This document shows positions 1 through 10,879 of a stretch of DNA of 64,000 bases, one piece after another. The notes beneath the pieces are model-generated. The model did not search any database and was not told where the DNA came from. It saw only the letters and a program-made list of their open reading frames with translations. The DNA is from Leclercia sp. 29361. GTDB lineage: Bacteria; Pseudomonadota; Gammaproteobacteria; Enterobacterales; Enterobacteriaceae. The stretch lies in contig NZ_CP049786.1 of assembly GCF_011290365.1 (NCBI RefSeq), forward strand, positions 2,976,001-3,040,000, written 5' to 3'. Position 1 is the first letter of the stretch. Each line of letters starts with the position of its first letter. Both the position numbers and the translations under genes were made by a program.

Positions 1-344
1 CGCGCCTGTTCCATACGTCTTTTCAGCTCATCAATGTTGGGCTCGCGCTTCACTTCACCCTGCTTCTGCGTGTAGTCATCCCCACCGCCCGGGATCGGGC
101 TGTCGCTGTTGGAGATACGCGGACCACTCGACACCGCGGTCGCCAGCGGGGTGCGGAAGTACTCTGCTATCTGAATCAGCTCTTTCGGGCTGGAGATAGA
201 GATCAGCCACATCACCAGGAAGAACGCCATCATCGCGGTCATAAAGTCCGCATAGGCGATTTTCCAGGAGCCACCATGATGGCCCCCGTGGCCTTTGTGC
301 TTGCGCTTTTTGACTATGACGATGGGATGGGACTGATTTTTCAT
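1..344 (-). CDS. motB: Flagellar motor stator protein MotB (N-terminal part, cut by window edge)
   Basis: MotB forms, with MotA, the proton-driven stator of the flagellar motor and anchors it to peptidoglycan. Only the first 114 residues are present; the gene runs off the left edge, so the OmpA-like peptidoglycan-binding domain is missing from view. The visible part has a basic, histidine-rich cytoplasmic tail followed by a single hydrophobic helix. Asp33 in the motif [10 protein letters not shown] corresponds to the proton-carrying Asp32 of E. coli MotB. A second conserved piece, [13 protein letters not shown], follows the helix. The start codon overlaps the motA stop as ATGA (341-344), indicating translational coupling. 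Identification is secure from the N-terminal sequence. Confidence 0.95.
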   Translation of the reverse strand, partial: MKNQSHPIVIVKKRKHKGHGGHHGGSWKIAYADFMTAMMAFFLVMWLISISSPKELIQIAEYFRTPLATAVSSGPRISNSDSPIPGGGDDYTQKQGEVKREPNIDELKRRMEQA

Positions 345-1228
345 GCGTCCTCAGTGCTCGTCTGCTGGTTTGGGTTCTTCACCGCGCGCACGTGCTCTTC
401 GAGTTCGATAAACGACGGACGCTCGCTGGAGTACAGGGTTTTACGGCCAAACTCTACCGCAATCGGCGGAGCATAACCGTTCAGGTTGGAGAGCAGCGTG
501 ATTTTGACGCACTGCATCATTTTGGTGGTTTCAGCACTCTTCTGGCGTAATACGGTGGCCAGCGGAGAGATAAAACCGTACGCCAGCAGGATCCCGAGGA
601 AGGTCCCCACCATGGCGTGGGCAATCAGCGCCCCCAGCTCTGCCGCCGGACGATCCGCAGAGGCCAGAGCGTGAACCACCCCCATCACCGCCGCCACGAT
701 ACCGAACGCCGGCAAGGAGTCGCCGACCATCGCCAGGCTGTTGGCCGGCACTTCCGCTTCGTTTTCGTGGGTTTCGATCTCTTCATCCATCAGCGCTTCG
801 ATTTCGAAGGTGTTCATGTTGCCGCTGATGATCAGACGCAGATAGTCGACGATAAATTCGAGCATCATCGAGTCCGCCAGGATCCGCGGATAGCTGGCGA
901 AGATCTCGCTCTCTTTCGGGTTCTCAATATCACGTTCCAGAGAGAACATCCCCTGTTGACGCGACTTGGCCATCAGGCGATAGAGCAGCGCCAGCAGGTC
1001 CATATACATACTTTTGGTGTATTTCGAACGACGGAACAGTAACGGCAACGCTTTTAACGTTCCCTTGATCGCCTTGCCGTTGTTGCCAACGATAAATGCA
1101 CCCACCCCTGCACCGCCGATTATAACCAGCTCGGCCGGTTGATAGAGTGCCCCAAGGTGCCCGCCGGTCATCATGTAACCGCCGAAAACTGTACCGAGAA
1201 CTACCAGGTAACCTAATACGATAAGCAC
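341..1228 (-). CDS. motA: Flagellar motor stator protein MotA
   Basis: MotA (295 residues, the usual length) surrounds MotB in the inner membrane and pushes on FliG. Four hydrophobic segments are visible, two at the N-terminus and two around residues 170-230. The cytoplasmic loop has the two charged residues known to contact FliG, Arg90 and Glu98, in [14 protein letters not shown]. Pro173 lies in VGDSLPAFG before the third membrane segment, a residue needed for torque in the family. The start is GTG (1226-1228), preceded by GGAAGGATG; E. coli motA also uses GTG. It is transcribed from a sigma-28 promoter inside the end of flhC and sits ahead of motB with a 4-nt overlap. Confidence 0.97.
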   Translation of the reverse strand: MLIVLGYLVVLGTVFGGYMMTGGHLGALYQPAELVIIGGAGVGAFIVGNNGKAIKGTLKALPLLFRRSKYTKSMYMDLLALLYRLMAKSRQQGMFSLERDIENPKESEIFASYPRILADSMMLEFIVDYLRLIISGNMNTFEIEALMDEEIETHENEAEVPANSLAMVGDSLPAFGIVAAVMGVVHALASADRPAAELGALIAHAMVGTFLGILLAYGFISPLATVLRQKSAETTKMMQCVKITLLSNLNGYAPPIAVEFGRKTLYSSERPSFIELEEHVRAVKNPNQQTSTEDA

Positions 1229-1295
1229 GACATCATCCTTCCGCTAGTGACTTTAGCCAGAGGACACAGTTCGGGGGTTTACCTGTTCGCGGGGC

Positions 1296-1328
1296 AAAAA
1301 AAAGCAGCGGTAATTGCTTACCGCTGCT
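1296..1328 (-). terminator. Strong intrinsic terminator in the motA leader
   Basis: On the minus strand an 11-bp perfect stem (arms 1318-1328 and 1303-1313) is closed by a GCAA tetraloop, a GNRA type, and followed by seven U (1302-1296). It lies between the sigma-28 promoter and motA, so it should end a short leader RNA and let only part of the transcription through to motA. Confidence 0.9.
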
Positions 1329-1388
1329 GGAGTCTTGCCCGTACGTTCGGGTTAAACAGCCTGTTTGATCTGTTCATCCAGCAGTTGT
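1296..1388 (-). ncRNA. motR: MotR-type sigma-28-dependent small RNA (motA leader)
   Basis: A sigma-28 promoter (1395-1421) and a strong terminator (1296-1328) bound a predicted RNA of about 93 nt, starting inside the last codons of flhC and ending 67 nt before motA. E. coli MotR is an Hfq-bound sRNA of this size made from the same place. In E. coli it tunes flagellar and ribosomal protein gene expression by base pairing. The start point is estimated from the promoter spacing, and the name rests on position, promoter class and size, not on an alignment. Confidence 0.75.
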
Positions 1389-1930
1389 GGATTACTATCG
1401 GCAACATCCCGGGAAAGTTTACGTCTTTTTACCGCGCGAGACGGTGGTTGGCACAAACTGCAGGCAAAGCTGCCGGCAGGCTGGTGAGCGTGGGTGATAA
1501 AGTTACCGCTGCAGCAGTTGCAGCGAGATAATTCAAGCAATCCGCTCTCAACAAAACGCACCAGCGTCCATGCACGAGTCAGTGCCAGCAGCGGACCCTC
1601 TTCAGGCTGCGGGCACTGCTCGAGATACAGTTTGTACGCTTTAATGACTGCATCAACGCCGGTGCATAAGCCGGTTTTGAGCAGATACTGCCAGGCATTA
1701 CAGAACATGGAAGCATGAATATTCTGCTCCCACGTCATAAACCAGTCGGTAGAAAACGGCAGCATGCCTTTTGGCGGCGGGCTACCGCGTAATTCTTTAT
1801 ACAGTTTGATAAGACGACCACGGCTCAGCTGTGTCTCGCTTTCAAGCATCTGCAAACGAGCACCAAGCGTAATCAGCTCCATCGCCAGTTGAATGTCACG
1901 CGCTTCCTGAACAATGCTCTTCTCACTCAT
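1352..1930 (-). CDS. flhC: Flagellar master regulator subunit FlhC
   Basis: FlhC (192 residues, full length) joins FlhD in the FlhD4C2 complex that activates class II flagellar promoters and contributes most of the DNA contacts. The zinc site is visible as Cys137 and Cys140 in [10 protein letters not shown] and Cys157 and Cys160 in FACSLCQ. It lies 2 nt downstream of flhD, so the two are co-translated. Its 3' end carries the sigma-28 promoter for motA, so the last codons are under a double constraint. Start chosen as ATG 1930 after the flhD stop. Confidence 0.97.
   Translation of the reverse strand: MSEKSIVQEARDIQLAMELITLGARLQMLESETQLSRGRLIKLYKELRGSPPPKGMLPFSTDWFMTWEQNIHASMFCNAWQYLLKTGLCTGVDAVIKAYKLYLEQCPQPEEGPLLALTRAWTLVRFVESGLLELSRCNCCSGNFITHAHQPAGSFACSLCQPPSRAVKRRKLSRDVADSNPQLLDEQIKQAV
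1395..1421 (-). promoter_or_regulatory. Sigma-28 (FliA) promoter for motR/motA
   Basis: Minus strand: TAAACTTT (1421-1414), an 11-nt spacer, then GCCGATAG (1402-1395). This is a close match to the FliA consensus TAAAGTTT-N11-GCCGATAA. It lies inside the 3' end of flhC and makes motA-motB a class III transcript. Confidence 0.92.
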
Positions 1931-1932
1931 AA

Positions 1933-2283
1933 TTACGCTCTTTTCTTACGGGCTGCGTCATCAGGCTGGCTGATTTCGTTAAGCAAACGAGTAGAAAGCA
2001 AAATACCGGTGTGAACCTGCTGCAGATCGTCCACGCGGGACTCCTGAGTCAGCTGGGTCACGGTCTGGTGACTATCGAAACGGAACTGGCACACTAACTG
2101 GTTAGTTTCGGCCAGTTTGACCATCTGTGGCAGCGTTAAGCCGCCAAGTGTTGTCGCCATCTCTTCATGAATACCCAGGCGAAACATCGCCGAGGCTTTG
2201 TCCTGGCTAATCAAACGTTGTGCAAGCAATAAATATGACAGGTTGATGTCATAAATGTGTTTTAGCAATTCGGATGTGTTCAT
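1933..2283 (-). CDS. flhD: Flagellar master regulator subunit FlhD
   Basis: FlhD (116 residues) is the dimeric helical partner of FlhC. I place the start at ATG 2281-2283, which gives [20 protein letters not shown] and has GAAGGGAAA as ribosome site; an upstream in-frame ATG would add 15 unconserved residues. The DNA-proximal region with [12 protein letters not shown] and the C-terminal RKKRA tail match E. coli FlhD. Expression is set by a long leader and an upstream region with CRP and RcsAB sites (2468-2567), so cyclic AMP should raise it and the Rcs envelope-stress system should lower it. Confidence 0.97.
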   Translation of the reverse strand: MNTSELLKHIYDINLSYLLLAQRLISQDKASAMFRLGIHEEMATTLGGLTLPQMVKLAETNQLVCQFRFDSHQTVTQLTQESRVDDLQQVHTGILLSTRLLNEISQPDDAARKKRA

Positions 2284-2467
2284 TTTCCCTTCCCGAATAA
2301 CACTATATTCTTGTGCGGTAGACCGCACCCCGTGATGTCGCCGGGAAAACCCCGGTAAAAAAAAGAAGAAAAGGCTAAAACGCTAGTTGAATTAAGTTCT
2401 GTATTGATGAATCTCGTAAAGAAAAACAATAATTGCTTCCTGACAGTTATCACTTCTTACAATTAAC

Positions 2468-2481
2468 TAAGATTTTTCCTA
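2468..2481 (-). promoter_or_regulatory. RcsAB box of the flhDC promoter
   Basis: The minus strand reads TAGGAAAAATCTTA, the same sequence reported for the RcsAB box of E. coli flhDC. It sits just downstream of the predicted transcription start (about 2485), where RcsA-RcsB binding would block transcription. rcsA itself is at 62904 in this window. Confidence 0.88.
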
Positions 2482-2491
2482 ATTCGGTGCA

Positions 2492-2520
2492 ACTCTACCC
2501 GTCCGATGTAGGACATACAA
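2492..2520 (-). promoter_or_regulatory. flhDC sigma-70 promoter
   Basis: Minus strand -35 TTGTAT (2520-2515), 17-nt spacer, -10 TAGAGT (2497-2492). The predicted start near 2485 gives a leader of about 200 nt, as in E. coli, and puts the CRP site centre about 71 nt upstream, matching the known E. coli arrangement. Exact start is inferred. Confidence 0.7.
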
Positions 2521-2545
2521 TGCAGCCTCGCCTGAAATTTAAAAT

Positions 2546-2567
2546 AAATGTGATACACGTCACATAA
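2546..2567. promoter_or_regulatory. CRP site activating flhDC
   Basis: Perfect half-sites TGTGA and TCACA separated by six bases (TGTGATACACGTCACA), with A/T flanks. Its centre lies about 71 bases upstream of the predicted flhDC start, a class I activation position. Confidence 0.88.
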
Positions 2568-2689
2568 TTTAGGTGAATTTGAACCAAAAATCCATCAGTA
2601 TCACTTCTAAATTGTCTATTTAATGAACAAATAACCGCCAGATATATTCTTTCTGGTCGAATATTCATGCACAAGTATGAACAAAACCG

Positions 2690-2885
2690 GCACGTTACTT
2701 GCCTGGGGTTGACAAATTACAAATCTCCTAAACCCCCTAACATATCTAAGATAGAAACAGTGAATTAAGATATTGATAATAAAGGAATTAAACCAGCGTC
2801 AATACGTAAGTATTTTCTTACGTTTACGGCTGGATAAATGTTGCAAAGGGGTTAATCCCCTTGTTTTTGAGGGGGTTTTATTTGT
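2690..2885 (+). other. Structured non-coding segment between flhD and uspC
   Basis: The flhD-uspC gap (2284-3070) has no gene. Beyond the flhDC promoter, 2792-2836 can fold as an outer CCAGC/GCTGG stem over an inner ACGTAAG/CTTACGT stem. It is followed by AAGGGG and CCCCTT (about 2848-2864) and then AGGGGG with GTTTTATTT (to 2885). CCCCTT can pair either upstream or downstream, the second choice making an intrinsic terminator. This looks like a small RNA end or an attenuated uspC leader. TTGACA occurs at 2709-2714 but no well-spaced -10 was found. Confidence 0.4.
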
Positions 2886-3070
2886 ATGATTTCCGTTAAG
2901 TTAGCCGTTTTACCCCCCTAAGCAGGGTTTAGCGCTATTCATTACATAAGAATATTTAATGAATAATTATGATAAACATCACATGAATGTCATCTCACCC
3001 CCTTGCGTAAGTAAAAAAAGCGCGCTAAAGGTGAGGAATCGCTAATGTACAGCCAGGTCCGGAGGGTACT

Positions 3071-3499
3071 ATGAGTTACTCCCATATCCTTGTTTCTGTT
3101 TCTGTTTCTCCCGAGAGCCATCAACTGGTTGCCAAAGCGGTCGCCATCGCCCGACCGACCCAGGCCCGCATCACCCTCGTCACGCTTTCCGCCGATCCCG
3201 AGATGTACAATCAACTGGCCGCACCGATGCTGGAAGATATTCGTGGCGTTATTCAGGAGGAAAGCCAGCAATTTCTGAACGAACTTATTGCGCGTGCAGA
3301 ATATCCCATTGCCCAGACACTTTGTGCGTCAGGCGAATTAAGCGCGAGGATACTTGATATATGTCAAAATCAGGAGGTCGACCTGGTGATTTGTGGTAAT
3401 CATAATCACAGTTTTTTTTCGCGGGCAGCCTGTTGCGCAAAGACAATCGTTAGCAACAGTAAAGTTGATGTGCTGTTAATTCCACTCAGCGCAGTGTAA
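3071..3499 (+). CDS. uspC: Universal stress protein UspC
   Basis: UspC (142 residues) is a cytoplasmic Usp-domain protein; in E. coli it supports salt and UV tolerance and scaffolds KdpD/KdpE. The N-terminal strand SYSHILVSVSVSPES and the block DPEMYNQLAAPMLEDI are close to E. coli UspC, as is VICGNHNHSFFSRA near the C-terminus. The ATP-binding glycine motif of ATP-type Usps is not obvious, in keeping with a UspA-like class. Ribosome site GGAGG lies before ATG 3071. It stands alone, convergent with otsA across a shared hairpin. Confidence 0.94.
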   Translation: MSYSHILVSVSVSPESHQLVAKAVAIARPTQARITLVTLSADPEMYNQLAAPMLEDIRGVIQEESQQFLNELIARAEYPIAQTLCASGELSARILDICQNQEVDLVICGNHNHSFFSRAACCAKTIVSNSKVDVLLIPLSAV

Positions 3500-3509
3500 T
3501 GCGCTGAGT
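3484..3509. terminator. Shared hairpin between uspC and otsA
   Basis: A perfect 10-bp inverted repeat, ACTCAGCGCA (3484-3493) and TGCGCTGAGT (3500-3509), spans the uspC stop codon and is followed on the plus strand by T-rich sequence. It probably serves both convergent genes. Confidence 0.7.
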
Positions 3510-3519
3510 GAATTTATTT

Positions 3520-5761
<2,242 letters not shown>

Positions 5762-5817
5762 TTAACATCTCAGTAGCAGTGTAAGTATAGACAGTGTGAC
5801 GAGGCTCGCCATTTGAC

Positions 5818-5850
5818 AACCCCCTTCCCGCTGCGGCTGGAAAGGGGGTT
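5818..5850. other. Hairpin between araH and otsB
   Basis: Arms AACCCCCTT (5818-5826) and AAGGGGGTT (5842-5850) enclose a G+C-rich loop. It lies between the end of araH and the start of otsB, both on the minus strand. No clear T-run follows, so it may protect the araH 3' end more than terminate transcription. Confidence 0.5.
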
Positions 5851-5900
5851 AAGGTCGCGACTACACTTAAAAGTTAGGTCGCGGAAGGGAAAAAAACGGG

Positions 5901-6881
5901 TTAAACCGTACGCTTCGCTTTTTGTTTGTAACGGTCGAAGATCACCGCTGCAAGCAGGATTAGGCCACGTACCACATACTGCGAGAACGGAGAGATGTTC
6001 AACAGGTTCATGGCGTTCTCCACCGTCCCGAGTATCAGGATCCCCGCCACCACATATGAGATTTTTCCGATGCCGCCTTTGAGCGATACGCCACCCAAAA
6101 CGCAGGCTGAGATGACGATCAGCTCATAACCGATAGAGGTCATCGGCTGGCCGCTGGTCATACGCGAGGCCAGAATAATCCCCGCCGCCGCCGATACCAG
6201 ACCGGAGAGCACGAAGATAATAATCTTGGTGCGCACCACCGGGACACCGGCCAGACGCGCCGCCTCTTCATTACCACCAATCGCCAGGGTGTTACGGCCA
6301 AAGGTGGTTCTGTTCAGCAGGAAACCAAAGATAATCAGACACCCTACCGTCAGCCAGATAGGCGCCGGCAGACCCAGCCAGTTGGCGTAGCCAAGGGTGA
6401 AGAAGCGCTCGTCTTCAATCCCCACCGCTTTACCGTCAGAGATGATATAGGCCAGCCCGCGCACGATCTGCATGGTAGCGAGGGTAGTGATCAGGGCGTT
6501 GATTTTCAGCCGGGCAATAACGAAGCCGTTGACCAGGCCGCTGAGCATGCCGAGCAGTAGCCCCGCCGCTACGCCAATCCACAGGCTTTCAGTCATATTG
6601 ATGACTACCGCGGTAGTAACCCCGGCGCAGGCGATGACCGAGGCCACCGACAGGTCGAAGTCGCCGGATGCCAGACAGAACAGCATCCCGCAGGCGACCA
6701 TCCCGGACATGGATATCGCCAGACCCAGCCCCTTCATATTAATGAAGGTGGCGAAATTAGGCACAAAGATGGCGCAGCCGAGGAACAGCGCGGCAAAAAC
6801 CACCAGCATGCCGTATTGATCCCAGATGCGCCCGAAGCTGAAGGCCGATTTCGGCGCTCCGGATGTAGTTACAGAGGACAT
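5901..6881 (-). CDS. araH: L-arabinose ABC transporter permease AraH
   Basis: AraH (326 residues) is the membrane subunit of the high-affinity L-arabinose importer, working as a dimer with AraG. About eight to ten hydrophobic helices are visible. The BPD_transp_2 family block SGLVNGFVIARLKINALITT and the late GYELIVISACVLGGVSLKGG are conserved. It follows araG by 14 nt with GGAGAATAAG as ribosome site. Last gene of araFGH. Confidence 0.96.
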   Translation of the reverse strand: MSSVTTSGAPKSAFSFGRIWDQYGMLVVFAALFLGCAIFVPNFATFINMKGLGLAISMSGMVACGMLFCLASGDFDLSVASVIACAGVTTAVVINMTESLWIGVAAGLLLGMLSGLVNGFVIARLKINALITTLATMQIVRGLAYIISDGKAVGIEDERFFTLGYANWLGLPAPIWLTVGCLIIFGFLLNRTTFGRNTLAIGGNEEAARLAGVPVVRTKIIIFVLSGLVSAAAGIILASRMTSGQPMTSIGYELIVISACVLGGVSLKGGIGKISYVVAGILILGTVENAMNLLNISPFSQYVVRGLILLAAVIFDRYKQKAKRTV

Positions 6882-6895
6882 CTTATTCTCCTTAC

Positions 6896-8410
6896 TCAGG
6901 CGACAGCCTGGCTGACTTTAGGCATGGCGAGGCTTAAGGCCTGCTGTTCATTCGCCTGTTCATGAAGCAATTCACCGGCAATGGCCCCTTCGCGCATTAC
7001 CACGATACGGTCGGCCACACCCAGCACTTCCGGCAGATCGCTGGAGGCGAAGAGCACCGCCACGCCGCGTTTTGCCAGAGCGTAAATCACGTTATAAATT
7101 TCGTGCTTCGCCCCCACGTCGATACCGCGGGTCGGCTCATCCAGCAGGATCACCTTCATCTCTTCCGACAGCCAGCGGCCCAGGATGGCCTTCTGCTGGT
7201 TGCCGCCGGAGAGGTTCATGATCAGCTGCTCAGCGCCCGGGGTTTTGATATTGAGCGAGCGAATGTGGTGTTCGGCATTGCTGACCTCCCACGTATCATT
7301 AATCAGACACCCGGCACGAATGGTCTTACGACGCGCCGAGATATTGATGTTGTCCCGCACCGAGTGCACCGGGATGATCCCCTCAGCTTTACGGTCTTCC
7401 GGGCAGAGCATCATTCCTGCGCGAATGGCGTGCGCCGGTTTCTGAATATCCACCGGTTGCCCGTCGATAAACACCTGACCGCCAGTAATGCGGGTGCCGC
7501 CAAACAGCCCTTTCATCAGCTCGCTGCGCCCTGCGCCCACCAGCCCGAACAGGCCGACGATTTCACCGCTGCGCACGGTGAGGCTGATCGGCGTGCGTAC
7601 CCCCGGAGCTTTCACCTCCTGCAGACGCAGCAGCTCGCCGCCGTACTGGCGCGACTCCCAGTGATAGATATCGCCCAGCTCGCGGCCCACCATCGCCTGC
7701 ACCAGCTGGTCGTGATTGACCTGCTGCATGTCAGTGAAGGTACGAACATAACGGCCATCCTTAAACACGGTGATGGCATCGCTGAGGGCAAAAATCTCTT
7801 CCATACGGTGCGACACGTACAGAATGATGCGCCCCTCTTTACGCAGCTCGCGGATCACCCGGAACAGGTTTTCGATCTCGCGTGCTGAGAGCGAGCTGGT
7901 TGGTTCATCAAAAGCAATCACTTTGGCATTGCGCGCCAGCGCTTTGGCGATCTCCACCATCTGCCACTGGCCGATGGAGAGATACTTGAGCGGGGTCTGG
8001 GGATCGATATCCAGCCCGAGGTGTTTCAGCTGCAGCCCGGCTTCATAGTTGAGCAGCGAACGGTTAACGAAGCCGCCCTTATGGGGAAGCTGACCGAGAT
8101 AAATATTTTCTGCGACGGTCATCTCAGGGACCAGATGCAGCTCCTGGTAGATGATGGCGACGCCGGCGTTCAGCGCGGCGGTGGTGTCCGCAAAGGCGAC
8201 CTCTTTGCCCTGTAACGCCAGGGTTCCCGTCGTGGGGGCGTAGTTACCGCTGAGGATCTTCAGCAGCGTAGATTTTCCGGCGCCGTTCTCCCCCATCAGG
8301 GCATGAACCTGACCCGGGTAGCAGTCAAAGCTGATGTCGGTCAGCGCGTTGACACCGGGAAAGGTTTTACCGATGCCGCGAAATGAGAGATAGGGTTCAG
8401 ACTGGTGCAT
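6896..8410 (-). CDS. araG: L-arabinose ABC transporter ATPase AraG
   Basis: AraG (504 residues, as in E. coli) is a tandem ATPase of the sugar-import class. The first domain has Walker [10 protein letters not shown], signature LSIGQWQ and Walker [12 protein letters not shown]. The second has a degenerate Walker A ([10 protein letters not shown]), signature LSGGNQQ and [12 protein letters not shown], as is normal for this family. I start at ATG 8408-8410 ([17 protein letters not shown]) rather than at an in-frame upstream start that would add 21 residues; the chosen start has TGGAGATGTT ahead of it. It lies between araF and araH in one operon. Confidence 0.96.
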   Translation of the reverse strand: MHQSEPYLSFRGIGKTFPGVNALTDISFDCYPGQVHALMGENGAGKSTLLKILSGNYAPTTGTLALQGKEVAFADTTAALNAGVAIIYQELHLVPEMTVAENIYLGQLPHKGGFVNRSLLNYEAGLQLKHLGLDIDPQTPLKYLSIGQWQMVEIAKALARNAKVIAFDEPTSSLSAREIENLFRVIRELRKEGRIILYVSHRMEEIFALSDAITVFKDGRYVRTFTDMQQVNHDQLVQAMVGRELGDIYHWESRQYGGELLRLQEVKAPGVRTPISLTVRSGEIVGLFGLVGAGRSELMKGLFGGTRITGGQVFIDGQPVDIQKPAHAIRAGMMLCPEDRKAEGIIPVHSVRDNINISARRKTIRAGCLINDTWEVSNAEHHIRSLNIKTPGAEQLIMNLSGGNQQKAILGRWLSEEMKVILLDEPTRGIDVGAKHEIYNVIYALAKRGVAVLFASSDLPEVLGVADRIVVMREGAIAGELLHEQANEQQALSLAMPKVSQAVA

Positions 8411-8479
8411 AACATCTCCAGGGAACGAGTAGTGAACGTCTGGCCCCCCGTTAATGCCGGGGGGCGCAATCACAGTAAA

Positions 8480-9469
8480 TTACTTACCGCCCAGTCCTTT
8501 TTTCTCCAGCTCGGCTTTGAAGTTGTCACGGGTGATCAGTACCACGTCGGTCACTTCAGTAAATTTCGCTGGCTCTGCCCCTTTGGTCACCCAGTTGTAG
8601 AGCATTTCGCTGGATTTGTAGCCGTGAACGTCCGGGCTTGGCAGCAGGGAGCCGTAGAAGCCGGTGGCCTGCCCTTTAGAGAGTTCGCTCACCGCATCCA
8701 CACCGTTGATGCCGATACCGATCACGTCTGCCGCTTTGAAGCCCTGGCCTTCAGTGGCGCGCACGCCGCCGAGCACGGTATTGTCGTTCATCCCGACCAC
8801 CAGCCAGTGTTTCACTTCAGAGTGCTGAACCAGCATGGAGTTGGCCGCATCGAAGGCACCCGGGATGTCGTTAGATTTGGTTGGCACTTTGTAGATCTGT
8901 TTTTCCGGGAAGCCGGCCGCTTTCAGGGCATCCATCGAACCGGTGGTACGACGGCGCGCGGTATCCAGCTCGTCAGCCGTAATGGCCATCACCGCGGTGT
9001 CTTTCACATCCCAGCCGCGTTTTTGCATCTCTTTATACAGCTCCTGGCCCTGACGCTCGCCGATTTTGGTCGCCGCCATCATCACCAGAGGAACGGTATC
9101 CATCGGCGCGCCTTTGGCGTTGACGAACTGATCGTCCACCGCGATAACCTTCATGTCGTAGCCGCGCGCTTTCGCCACGATGGCGGCGCCCAGTTTTGGA
9201 TCCGGCGTACAGATGACAAACCCTTTCGCGCCGCTGGCCGCCAGGCTGTCGATGGCGTTCAGCGTTTTTTCACCGTCCGGTACGGCAATTTTAATCACTT
9301 CGAAGCCCAAATCTTTCCCGGCTTTATCAGCGAATTTCCACTCCGTCTGGAACCACGGCTCTTCCGGCTGCTTGACCAGGAAACCGAGCTTTAAGTTCTC
9401 CGCCATAGCGGATTGTGACATAACGGCAGCCAGACCGATGGCCGCCAGCGCTTTAGTAAATTTGTGCAT
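8480..9469 (-). CDS. araF: L-arabinose-binding periplasmic protein AraF
   Basis: AraF (329 residues, the E. coli length) binds L-arabinose in the periplasm and delivers it to AraGH. The signal peptide MHKFTKALAAIGLAAVMSQS ends at AMA, followed by mature ENLKLGFLVKQPEEPWF. The hinge motifs QGFKAADVIGIGINGVDAVS and GFYGSLLPSPDVHGY are typical. It is the first gene of araFGH, and the 70-nt gap to araG probably allows higher AraF synthesis. In E. coli AraC and CRP control the operon. Confidence 0.97.
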   Translation of the reverse strand: MHKFTKALAAIGLAAVMSQSAMAENLKLGFLVKQPEEPWFQTEWKFADKAGKDLGFEVIKIAVPDGEKTLNAIDSLAASGAKGFVICTPDPKLGAAIVAKARGYDMKVIAVDDQFVNAKGAPMDTVPLVMMAATKIGERQGQELYKEMQKRGWDVKDTAVMAITADELDTARRRTTGSMDALKAAGFPEKQIYKVPTKSNDIPGAFDAANSMLVQHSEVKHWLVVGMNDNTVLGGVRATEGQGFKAADVIGIGINGVDAVSELSKGQATGFYGSLLPSPDVHGYKSSEMLYNWVTKGAEPAKFTEVTDVVLITRDNFKAELEKKGLGGK

Positions 9470-9782
9470 GGTTAACTCCAGCTTTAGCGTTCTAATTTGT
9501 AGGGAAACAACTTCTCAATTTTTTTTAATCGGACGTAAAACAACGCATTAGCGCCAAAGGTGTTAAAAGCGCATTTGCTTGAGATAGTTTTAGCGGGAAA
9601 TTAATCATCCATAAGAGAGCGCCATCACACCGCAGAATTACAGTAATTGCGTACATACATTCAGCGAGAAATGACATAAATGCGGAGGTATTTGTCAGAC
9701 AATTAGAAAGGGTTAAAGCAGATTAGTCCATAAGTTCAGCCAGGATATCCTTGTTAGACGGGCGCACGCGCGCCCGGCGATC
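9470..9782. other. araF upstream region, no gene
   Basis: 313 bases between araF and the DJ-1-like gene. One CRP half-site TGTGA is present on the minus strand (9629-9625) without a good second half. No AraC site with correct spacing could be pinned, although arabinose control is expected from the family. No coding potential seen. Confidence 0.5.
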
Positions 9783-10340
9783 TTACCAGGGATAGTAGAT
9801 GTGTTCGGCGTGCTCGCGAACCGGGGCATCATCGCCCAACAGGCGCGCGGCGAGGGTCAGGGCGAAGTCGAAGGCATGACCCAGGCCTTTGCCGCTGATG
9901 AGGTTGCCCTCTTCCACTACCGGGGCATCGACATAGACGCCGTCCTGAACCGCCTGCCAGAGATCCCCCGAGCAGACATAGCGACGGCCTTTGAGCAAGC
10001 CGTTCCCGCCCAGCACGCGCGCGGCGGCGGAACAGATCGGGGCGATAATCTTGCCCGCTTCGTCATGCGCAGCGACAAAACGCACCACCTCTGCGCTGGC
10101 GGCGAGGTTAACGCTGCCCTGCGGGCCGCCCGGTAAAACCACGGCGTCGTAGTACGTATCGATTTTGTCGCTCAGGGTGTGGTCTGCGACCATCGGGATA
10201 TTATGGTAGCTCACCACCGCGCGCGACCCGTCGCAGGCCAGGGTCTCTACCTCAATATTGAGACGGCGCAGAATGTCGATGGTAATGATCGCTTCCGCCT
10301 CTTCAAATCCGGGTGCCAGCAGCACCGCAACCTTTGCCAT
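9783..10340 (-). CDS. DJ-1/PfpI family protein
   Basis: A 185-residue member of the DJ-1/PfpI fold. The conserved nucleophile-elbow cysteine is Cys103 in APICSAAARVLG, paired with Glu14 in APGFEEAEAI and with VVLPGGPQGS. Family members act as glyoxalases, deglycases or redox-sensing chaperones, and the substrate cannot be told from sequence. It is not a gene of the E. coli araF-ftnB interval, and E. coli YajL is a paralogue elsewhere. It stands alone with its own GGAG ribosome site, 313 bases upstream of araF on the same strand. Confidence 0.85.
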   Translation of the reverse strand: MAKVAVLLAPGFEEAEAIITIDILRRLNIEVETLACDGSRAVVSYHNIPMVADHTLSDKIDTYYDAVVLPGGPQGSVNLAASAEVVRFVAAHDEAGKIIAPICSAAARVLGGNGLLKGRRYVCSGDLWQAVQDGVYVDAPVVEEGNLISGKGLGHAFDFALTLAARLLGDDAPVREHAEHIYYPW

Positions 10341-10879
10341 AAAAAAACTCCTTCATATTAAAACAATGTTTCATTTTCTCAGAGTGCGGGACGGCAAACT
10401 TCCTGTTGGATCACATATCCCACGCTTTCCCGCAAAAATGATCTGGCGCAATTTTCACCAGGTGTAAAAAATGTTTAAATATAAGAATTATCTCTATTCC
10501 GCCTGGCGGAAATTATTATCAATTTATGTGCTAAACACCCGTCTCACGGTTATCCGGTAAAACATTAAATGCCGCAATCGATCAGATCGTATCGCTTTTA
10601 TAAATTTATATAAATTACAAACAGTTAACTATTTTTACTTTCCAGACAGGTCGCTCTGATCTCTTCGCAATTTTTAATTGCTGATGGGAGGTAAGGTTTA
10701 GTAAGAATATATTTATAAGGATTTTCTTATAAACCATCCGCTGTTATTATTATTTTTACCCGATGACTGAAGTGAATAAGGGATCACATACAGGGAAAAC
10801 AGAATGCTTTTATTCTGAAGTGAACTATCGTTAATGATGATTATTTTTTAGGTTACATTACGAAGAAAAGGGAATGGAT
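10341..10879. other. A+T-rich intergenic region, DJ-1-like gene to ftnB
   Basis: 539 bases between divergent genes, holding both promoters. It is strongly A+T-rich with short runs such as TTTATAAATTTATATAAATT, the sort of DNA bound by H-NS. I saw no gene, RNA terminator or clear operator. Confidence 0.5.

Noticed and set aside
9470..9782. AraC operator upstream of araF
   Set aside because: TAGC and TCCATA motifs occur but at the wrong spacing for an AraC half-site.
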